Of a stretch of DNA of 64,000 nt, positions 56,216 through 64,000 are shown in pieces; the stretch's first letter is position 1, and every line of letters starts with the position of its first letter. The notes under the pieces are model-generated. The model was not told the DNA's origin. It searched no databases and worked only from the letters and a program-made list of their open reading frames with translations. The translations under genes were made by a program, and so were the position numbers. Source of the DNA: Mercurialis annua (lineage: Eukaryota; Streptophyta; Magnoliopsida; Malpighiales; Euphorbiaceae); assembly GCF_937616625.2 (NCBI RefSeq), contig NC_065574.1, positions 3,100,001-3,164,000 on the forward strand, given 5' to 3'.

Positions 56216-56252
56216 AGTCTTCATCCGTGTTTCTAATTTGCAACACTAGAAT

Positions 56253-57503
56253 ATGGATTATCTCATAAGCGAATTACCCGACGAAATCCTCGAGAACATA
56301 ATCTCGCATTTGTCGATAAAAGACGCAGCCGCAACGAGCATCCTCTCGCGCAGGTGGAGACACTTATGGAAATACATTGATTATCCTATTCTCGACATCG
56401 ACCTTGCAGATTTAATCTCCATCTCCTCGTACGAAAATCCATCTTCACAACCTGTAAGAAGCGAAATACTGAGTTTGGTGTCGACCATCTTGGATCGACA
56501 TCAAGGCTCAACCATACCCGAACTCAGAATTCGTTTTCCTTATTGCTATTCCAGCTTCGGGGGTGAAGTCGATGCACGCCCGTTAGTTTGTTGGATTAAG
56601 ACAGCCGTCAAAAAGAAAGTTAAAAATCTTTTTCTACAGTTCAACACATTGGGTGGTAATACTATTACCAATGCTCGGACATTCCGAACACTTCCTTCCA
56701 GTTTCAGTTCTCTCGTATCTCTTTGCCTTGTAGCTTTACATTCTTTATATTCTCGAACATTGATCAACTATTTTTTATTGAATTCTCCACTTTTAGAGAT
56801 GTTGTTCATTCAAAGGTGCTCCGGCTTGACAAACTTGAAAATCTACTGTCCGAACCTAAAACATCTTACTTTAAGTGATACCTCTACTGAACATCTTGAA
56901 ATATCAGCACCAAATCTCGAATCTTTCAAGTTTCAACACGACTCTCAGCCGACCCTTGTGTTTAAAAATGTTCCGTCTCTCAAGCATATATCTTTGGAGG
57001 GATTCGACTCTTACAGACTTATAGTAAGTAGTAATCGAAACCCTATTTTCCGTTTGTTAACTCAACTTGACTCGCTTGCATTGACAAAACTTAGCCAGGC
57101 GGATATAACTTCTAGTCCTATCATAAACTTTCCTGTCCTGAAAAATCTCAAGCAATTGGACCTCTCCATAAATAGTTATTCTGATCTACTCAACACTCTT
57201 ATTCCGTTGCTACAAGCTTCGCCCGAGTTGCTTAAAGTATCGCTCATCAATTTGGAAAACGGGGTTTATGGATGTTCAAGGGGGGAATACGCGCTGAGTT
57301 CGCGCCATCAATGTCTTGAGGTGGTGGAAATAGTCGGATTTATGGGTTCTGGGGAAGAGATAGAATTGGCTGGTTACTTAGCGGAGTATGCTACTTCACT
57401 CAAGAAGATAATAGTACATCCTCATTATGAATCGGTCCATTCAGGTGGGTTGGTTCGATTGAGACTTAGGCTACCTTCACCTGTAGAGTTACAGATAATT
57501 TAG
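56253..57503 (+). CDS. F-box/FBD protein, family B copy 3 (B3), intact
   Basis: A single exon encodes 416 residues. The F-box is at about 5-45 (ELPDEILENIISHLSIKDAA, SILSRRWRHLWKYIDYPILD). Leucine-rich repeats follow (SSFSSLVSLCLVALHSLYSR, LLEMLFIQRCSGLTNLKIYC, PNLKHLTLSD, APNLESFKF, VPSLKHISLEGFDSYRL, FPVLKNLKQLDLSINSYSDL). Then comes an FBD domain at about 350-395 (CLEVVEIVGFMGSGEEIELA, YATSLKKIIVHP). This order is the classic plant FBL/FBD architecture of SCF substrate receptors. It is the most complete B copy and the reference for judging B1 and B2. No damage was seen. The target is unknown. Confidence 0.9.
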   Translation: MDYLISELPDEILENIISHLSIKDAAATSILSRRWRHLWKYIDYPILDIDLADLISISSYENPSSQPVRSEILSLVSTILDRHQGSTIPELRIRFPYCYSSFGGEVDARPLVCWIKTAVKKKVKNLFLQFNTLGGNTITNARTFRTLPSSFSSLVSLCLVALHSLYSRTLINYFLLNSPLLEMLFIQRCSGLTNLKIYCPNLKHLTLSDTSTEHLEISAPNLESFKFQHDSQPTLVFKNVPSLKHISLEGFDSYRLIVSSNRNPIFRLLTQLDSLALTKLSQADITSSPIINFPVLKNLKQLDLSINSYSDLLNTLIPLLQASPELLKVSLINLENGVYGCSRGEYALSSRHQCLEVVEIVGFMGSGEEIELAGYLAEYATSLKKIIVHPHYESVHSGGLVRLRLRLPSPVELQII

Positions 57504-58341
57504 TATCATTAGCTCATAGAATGTCATTTTATAATTATTATTTTTCTGTTCCGATATTCCGATCAATGATCTACATCGATAAAGAATTTATTTTCATTCA
57601 GTAATCAAAATTGATTCTTTGATAGCGTATTAGAGCTTTTTTGAAGAGTTCATTATCAAAAGTTCATTACAGTTACAAACCAAGTTCATTACTCCTTTTC
57701 CCTTTATTTCTTGTATGTCCAGCCAAGTAAAAACAATACACACAAACAATTTCAATGAAAATTCATTTTACCCCTTCAAATTAGCACAAAAAGTAAAAAT
57801 ATGTCCATACACATTTTATGACAAAAGAGCCCACAATTTTTCGAGTATAGTTCAATTTACACCCAAAAGTGATCCAAAATTGATAAACATGCAAAGCAGC
57901 ACTAAGGTTAGTCTTGATCGTCGATGGCGAAAAGTGATCCAAAATTGACAGAGTAAATATTTTTTATAATAAAATGCAAACTTGAATATTATTAATCTTT
58001 ACTTTACTACCAAATTGGAGGGATAAAATAAACCCTTTGTTGGAAACAATTTTCAGGAAATTAAAAAGGTAAATAAATCAAAATATCAGAATGACCCTGT
58101 ATAGTATATACAAAAATGTGCAAGTGGCAAGAATCTGCTACCTGTTTTGCCTATTATCTTGCAAATCAATGTACTTGGTCATACTCAATTACTCATACAT
58201 CTAAAATTTCCTTCAAAAAATTAGGAATCAAAACCAGCTTGTCAGACTCCTTAATATTCTCACCACCTTCTCTTTCAGAATTCAGAGCAGAGCTTCGGCT
58301 CATTTGACAGAATCCTGAAATGCCGGTGATAGACCAATTGG
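57504..58341. other. Intergenic DNA between convergent B3 and the methyltransferase gene
   Basis: The stretch should hold both 3' UTRs. AATAAAGAATTTATTT near 57580 is a possible polyadenylation signal for B3; the same words follow B1 (37750). The 77-codon frame at 57715-57948 and the 63-codon frame at 58116-58307 have no domain. Confidence 0.45.
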
Positions 58342-61300
58342 TCACAAGCAAGGATCGGCTTGCTCTAGCAGGCAAACACACTCGATGTGAGGGGTGTGCG
58401 GGAACATGTCCACTGGTTGTAGGCTTTTGAGTTTGTAACATCCCTGTATATTTTTCTCTTCCTGCAAGAACATTTCAGAAATTTAGATTGTTTGTGGTTT
58501 AAGTTTTCGGAGGCAGAGCAGTCGGCAAGGCTACATACCACGCCATGGCAAAGATAATCAAGGTCACGAGCACACGTGGCTGGATTACATGATACATAAA
58601 CTATGCGTGGAGCTTTAAGCTTTAACAGAAATTTAATCAACTTCATGTGCATTCCAGGACGATTTGGATCTGCGAAATTTCAAACAGAAACAAAGACAAA
58701 CAGACTTGGTTCTGAGAGTCGTCGTTGAGATAATAGACACAACGAAGTTGCTTCGATCTTTTCAAATAAATGGAACCTAAATCGCAACGTTTTCCCGCAA
58801 AATAAGAAAGGTTACTAATTCCTTTCATTTTGTCACTAAAAAATTGTCTATTTCAATAAAAAGGGTGATAATAAACTAATCGTCGAAATAAAGAAAAGGT
58901 CTTTGGCTAATATGAGAAGAAGGATAACCTGAAATGACAATGTCGGGCTTTGGAAAATTGTTGCCAAAATCATCACTTATCTTGTTAAGATCTCCTTGTA
59001 CAAATGTAGCATTCGTAATACCATTCAGCTCAGCATTTCTACGAGCATCTGAGATTGCTTGAGGAACAACTTCATATCCGTACACATGTTTAGCCCTGGC
59101 AAAACAAAAAAATGTAATGTCAGATCGGTAATGCTCCACACAGAAAACTGATTGAAGACGAGATTACCTGCTTGCAAGTGACAAACCAATGGTGCCGGTA
59201 CCACAAAATAAATCGAGAACAATTTCTGAGCCATCTCCTCTGAGATCAGCACATTCTTCAATAAGTCTGTAAAGAACCTCTGCCTATACAGAATAAAATC
59301 TTGAGGAAATTAGACTCAGCACTTGATTATCAAAAATAATTCCAAAAATACTTGAGCATCTTTTTTTTTTTCTGTCAACACTTGATCCCACCTTTTTATT
59401 TCATCTAGCACTTGATTCCACCTTTTTATTTCATCCAGCACTTAACCCAACCTTTTTATTTCGTTCAACATTTAATTTCATTTTTTTATTCATCCAACAT
59501 TTAACTCCATTTTTTTAAGATTTAGATTTTAGGATTTTAGGGGTTTAGGGTTTATGATTTTAGGGTTAGGGTTTAGCATGATTTAGGGTTTAGAGTTTAA
59601 GATTTAGGATATCGGGTTTAACATGATTTAGGGTTTAGGGTTTAGAATTTAGGGTTTAGGCTTTAGCATGTTTTAGGGTTTAGTTTGGAGTTTAGGCTTT
59701 AGGCTTTAGGCTTTAGCATGATTTAGGGTTTAGGGTTTAGTATAATTTAGGATTTAGGGTTTAGAGAAATAAGATTTTAAGTGTTAGGTTTAATGTTTTT
59801 ATTAAATCAAGTGCTAGGTGCAATTTATTTTCGTTTGTAAGTATTGTCCGCAAATAAAAACGAACATAAGTATTTTTGAGATTATTTTAACAAAATCAAG
59901 TATTTCTCAACTTTTCCCTAAAATCTTCTCATTTACTGGCTATGAATGATAAATACAAAGGAAAAAAAGGAAGAAAAGAGATTGTGGAATATAGAAAGAA
60001 ATGACGAGAGCTCTTTGCTAAAAAGTACCATATGATCTGAAGCATGAAATGAAATATGAGTAAAAATATATCTTTCCAAGTACCTGAAGTGTATTTGTCT
60101 GAAAGAATGAGTTGGCTGATATTTGGAAAGTAAGTCCTCTTAAGATCTCTGTGATGGTGGATTTTCCAAACAAAGTGTATTCCTGCTCCCCAACCGACGT
60201 GTTGCCGACGGAAGAGTTTACATTATTCACGATGCTTACCTAGTAGCAGCCATTGAGAAAGGAAGAAAAGAAAATAAGAAACAAAATGCATATACACCCC
60301 AGCATTTACACATTCATCTTTTTGGTGCACCATGTAACTTTGATAATATCGCAACAGAAGTTCTAACCCCGACTCTATCCCCAAATGCCAACTCTAACAA
60401 AATTTTAGTTGGTTTAATATTTGAATGAGTTGGTCAAACCTGATCCAATCCAACCTATAAAGCATGTGTTAGGGTCATGTTAGAGGATCAAGATCAGTCA
60501 AATGGTGACATTCATAGGAAAGGAGGGTTGGGCCACGGAATTTATAATTTAATATTCGAGAAAAAATAAAAAAGGAATTGACCATACAAACCACTTCTGG
60601 AATTGCTGAGGTCTTTTCAACCATGGTCTTCAGTAGCTCAGGCTTGTAGGATGAGGTGACAAAATTAACCATAAGCTCAAGCATACCGGTCTCGACATTC
60701 CTGAAATATAAAGCATAAGTACCAGCTTTTAAAGGAGGGGCAAAAGAATGGCAACAATAGTTTTAAACTGTGACCCAGAAGAAAACAAAAAAATAATCTA
60801 CAAGTACAATTAAAAGAATTATGCATAGAGTGACTACTGTATGCATTAATCATTACAAACCATGAGCCAGATGAGATTTCGCAGACAGTTAAAATGAATG
60901 TTTCATGACATACATACTATAGAATTCAACAAGGGAAATGAAACTTGCAAAGAATGAGAGTTTTTCTGGTACCTCCCCGTTCTTAGCATAAGGTGCTTAA
61001 GAAAACCAGCATGAGAATGAACGTCATAAGGAGTAAGACCAAATTGTGGATCCCTCCAACAATCTTGGACAATCGCCAGAACCTATTATCAGAAATGCAA
61101 GTCAGATTGTGGGAAAGTACAACCCATCTTACATAAGCCCAAAAAAAATGATGTTCACAAAAAATTCAATAAAAATGAGTTAAACGGCAATTTAAGAACG
61201 GGTTAAACACAAGGAAACAAAGATCTTCAGATTTACAATCGAGTTCTGTGCTGGCTTATATACTACCTAGATGCGAAATTTACCCCACAAGTAAATAAAC

Positions 61301-63127
61301 CCCAAAAAATCACATAACAAAGACTAGTACAACAATTTGGTATCAACAAGCAGATGCCAATAAATTATTCAACCTGACTTGAAATCAAGTTATTCTTTCA
61401 TTTAATGTTCCATCAAACGACACATTCTTACTTATGTAGCCAACATTAGCCGTGTTACTCCATAAGCATGTACAGGATTCAAATAAGATTGTCGAACTAG
61501 AAGACCTCGACTTAACTAGTACAGGCTAACTCAAAATTCCAGTTCCATACTTTCCAAACTTTAGCTAATCCAAACTACGGTATCAGGACAGACTACTCAT
61601 GACAAGTTCAATATAAATGAGCATACTTTGAGCAAAACACAATGTAGAATATAAAGGCTTTCAATACTAAAAATGAAGCAAGCATACCGTATTAGCAGGC
61701 TCACTTTGTAACAAACATTTTTCAACATTCAGAACCTTGTCAAAAAAGCCTGGAGCGTGCAGTCCCAGCGCATAGTTCTCACTGCCATCTAGTTTCTCCC
61801 CTAACAACTCCTTGGGTACCCATTTTTGGGAACCAAATGAGAATTCCATCTGCCAATAGAAGCAAGTATCAAGTAAAATATTTTCTGTTCCAACAGTTCG
61901 AATATTAGAATGTTCAAAACAGATACCTAAATCATCAAAACAAACAATTTCAGCAACTATACATAGCGGACATGATGGCTTCATAGATATGCAGGCAAGT
62001 AGGTAAAATTACAAGACTACATCTCCAAACTACTTATACTTCTCATTCATGATAAGTGATAACCAAATAGGGATATGATACAACCAATCTGAAAAATGCT
62101 TATCTTCGAACAATCTCCAAACTACGCATACTACACACTAACCTTATTTCTATAATTGAATTGAACATCACACGGAACAATAGGCTTCATAATTCTAACA
62201 AACTCCGAATCTTCATCCGAAAACTTTCCAATATTAACCACCAAATCACGAACTTGCTGTTCCTTCGCTCTAACCTGAGCCTCATAAGATAAATTTTGTG
62301 TCTTACAACCACCACAATATGAAGCATACTCACAAGGAGCATCCACAATATCCAAATGAGGAGATAATGTCTCCACTTTAGCCGCCTACAATCACCAGAA
62401 AACAACACAACAAACACTAATCAGATACAACAAAATTGATAACTAATTGAGCTAACCTAAAAACTAGGCAGCACAAACACTTCATTCAATCAACATGTCT
62501 CATTTTGAAAACATGCCTGACACTTACATTTCGGAGACAACTTCAATTTTTACATAGAAAACATTAAAATAACACCGTTTCGTGTCCTGTTTTCCCATGT
62601 CCGTAATCAACATGTCCTGTTTAAGAAACATGTCGGACACTTAGATGTTTCAGACACAAAACTTCAATTTTTACATAGGAAACCGTTAAGTGTCCCATTT
62701 TTCCGTGTCTGTGGCACATAGCCTAAAACCCCACCTCAGCATAGCTTCCCTTTCTTCTTGTAATCCGACCAATGAATCTCTCACCAGGTAATGCACGGTC
62801 ACACAGAACAACAAACCCTGTATCTGCCACCTTACACACACCTCTTCCTTTAAAAGCCAAAGACTCACAAACCAGCTCCAAAGTCTGCCCTCTTTTAGGA
62901 AAATATGAGCTAGAATTACTGCTCTCAACATTTAATTCACTGCCATTTTTCTTCTGGTTGTGAATTCTGTTGTCACTAAACTTGGTTTCTTGGGTTTTCT
63001 TGATTATTTCTTGTTGATGTCCTTGAGATAGAGAGGCTAAAGAGTGAAGCTTTTGAAGTTTTTGGAGCCTGTGGAGCCATGGGTAGTTAACAGCTAAGTG
63101 TGTCAAGGTGTGGAGTTGCATAGCCAT
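58342..63127 (-). CDS. RNA (uracil-5-)-methyltransferase, TRM2/RlmD/TrmA family
   Basis: Ten minus-strand exons: 62735-63127, 62143-62385, 61688-61849, 60973-61082, 60592-60700, 60084-60239, 59168-59283, 58929-59095, 58539-58669, 58342-58461, joining to 568 residues. The enzyme transfers methyl from SAM to C5 of uridine in tRNA or rRNA. Residues 1-75 are basic and hydroxyl-rich and could be an organelle targeting peptide. A TRAM domain is at about 78-135 ([18 protein letters not shown]). The iron-sulfur ligands C149, C155, C158 ([11 protein letters not shown]) and probably C257 are present. The SAM motif is DLFCGTGT (415-422), followed by GYEVVPQAI, then DPNRPG (486-491). The nucleophile is C513 in SCNPAT, and the general base is E556 in HTPHIEC. 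All expected residues are present, so it should be active. The start is the first of two close Met codons. Confidence 0.92.
59325..59900. repeat. Intronic element with telomere-like and 30-bp repeats
   Basis: Inside intron 6 of the methyltransferase gene. The ends look inverted: AAAATAATTCCAAAAATACTT on the left and AAAATAATCTCAAAAATACTT reversed from the right. Within it, CACTTGATTCCACCTTTTTA-type units repeat about four times (59380-59515). They are followed by about 245 bp of degenerate GGGTTTA / TTTAGGG repeats (59520-59765) with a repeated AGCATGATTTAGGGTTTAG higher-order unit. Probably a MITE-like element that carried or nucleated the repeats. Confidence 0.65.
62512..62720. repeat. Dispersed repeat in methyltransferase intron 1, related to 7503-7710
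   Basis: Contains two tandem-like halves: ACTTCAATTTTTACATAGAA appears twice (about 62540 and 62655), with TGTCCTGTTTTCCC, GTGTCCCATTTTTCCGTGTC and TGTGGCACAT. The same ordered words occur in ELF3 intron 1. Class unknown. Confidence 0.65.
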
Positions 63128-64000
63128 GGTAAAGGCGGAGGCTTTGGGGATTTTGAGATGGAGGGTACTGAGAAATAATAAAATGGGTAGAAGGTGAACA
63201 AAAATCCTTGAAATTTTTATGTATGAGAAAACTAAGATTTGTTACAATTTAATTTTTTGTAAAAGCCCTCGATATTTCTAAAATTGTGTAAATAAGTCTT
63301 GAGATTAAACACGTGAACATGCTTATTGAAAATAAGTAATTATTTAAAAAAAAATTAAAATATCGTTGTCGGAAATCGCAGCGTTACCCAGCACAACAAT
63401 AGTAGTTGTATCGTTGTTGGCTTTGCTAGACCAACTATGCCGCCTTTAACTTTTTATATTACTTTCATCGCTTTCAATGTTGTTAGTTGTTGTTTTGTCG
63501 TCGTCGACTTTTGTAAGAGCAGTTTCAATTTGCTCTCTCTCTCTCTCAGCTATTATTTCTTTTATAAATTTATATTTGGATAATTTAATAAGTTCATGTG
63601 AGAATTTAAATTATTTTAAGACTTTTTTAAAATGTTCATCATTTGCATGCAAGTATGTTAGCAATTAATTTTTTAATGGTGTTCAACTTTGGGATTTATC
63701 TGCAGTATTTTAATAATTTTGAGGGCTTTTCTTTTTTTTGAAATTATTTTGAGGGCTTTTCTTAAAAAATTATAACAAAAGAGTTCAAGCGTTCATTCAC
63801 TAAAACTTGAAGAAATTTTAAAGGAATTCATTAGAGGAAGTGTTAATCTTGATTATTATTGTTGGGCTGTTGCTGTGTTGTGCATGGATGGACTGCCCAT
63901 AATGCAGGCAAAGTGAAAGAGCTTGACAAACGAAGGAAGCCCACAGGCCTAGTAACTAAATTCTAGTCTAAAGAGGAATTTGAACAAAAGACCCTCTTTT
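63128..64000. other. Upstream of the methyltransferase gene and window end
   Basis: The first few hundred bases should carry the promoter of the minus-strand gene. No gene was recognised to 64000. A CT microsatellite lies at about 63532-63548. The 63-codon frame at 63477 is unsupported. Confidence 0.4.

Noticed and set aside
58643..59261. Separate minus-strand ORFs between methyltransferase exons
   Set aside because: They are exon parts extended into introns; splice borders and family motifs show which part is coding.
59520..59765. A chromosome end
   Set aside because: The TTTAGGG-like units are degenerate and lie inside an intron of a complete gene that continues on both sides.

Overview
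The window is nuclear DNA of a eudicot plant. It is AT-rich, has spliced genes with GT-AG introns, plant-specific families (ELF3, F-box/FBD, neprosin), plant LINE proteins and degenerate TTTAGGG telomere-type repeats. I cannot name the species from the sequence alone. No bacterial-type operon, CRISPR array, rRNA or tRNA gene was seen.

Layout. 1-7.3 kb: gene-free DNA with small non-autonomous DNA transposons. 7.3-10.7 kb (+): an intact EARLY FLOWERING 3 gene. 11-28 kb: a transposon graveyard with two Mutator-like elements back to back, an ORF1-only LINE, a decayed RT LINE, RRM-LINE fragments, four pieces of a DUF866 zinc-binding-protein gene, an MITE that is mostly GC-rich palindromes, a hAT-like element and a solo LTR. 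27.9-29.4 kb: Helitron ends and one MITE. 29.9-57.5 kb: a local cluster of two interleaved F-box families. Family A (F-box/LRR, two exons) has copies A1, A1', A2, A3, A4. Family B (F-box/FBD, one exon) has B1, B2, B3. A neprosin-domain gene (minus strand) sits in the same duplicated block. A1, A2, A3, B1 and B3 keep open frames; A1', A4, B2 and the neprosin gene are broken. 58.3-63.1 kb (-): a complete ten-exon gene for a TRM2/RlmD-type RNA m5U methyltransferase.

How it fits together. ELF3 and the methyltransferase look like stable single-copy housekeeping or regulatory genes at the flanks. The middle is a rapidly turning-over birth-and-death cluster: tandem and segmental copies, shared deletions that date duplications, and several transposons inserted in or beside the F-box genes (a changed C-terminus in A2, an exon-2 insertion in A4, a Helitron upstream of A2). 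F-box proteins normally serve as substrate receptors of SCF ubiquitin ligases, but the sequence does not reveal the targets here.

Exon borders were placed by eye from splice signals, frame continuity and family resemblance. Transposon ends were placed from terminal repeats and target-site duplications (TSDs) read directly. No searches were run.
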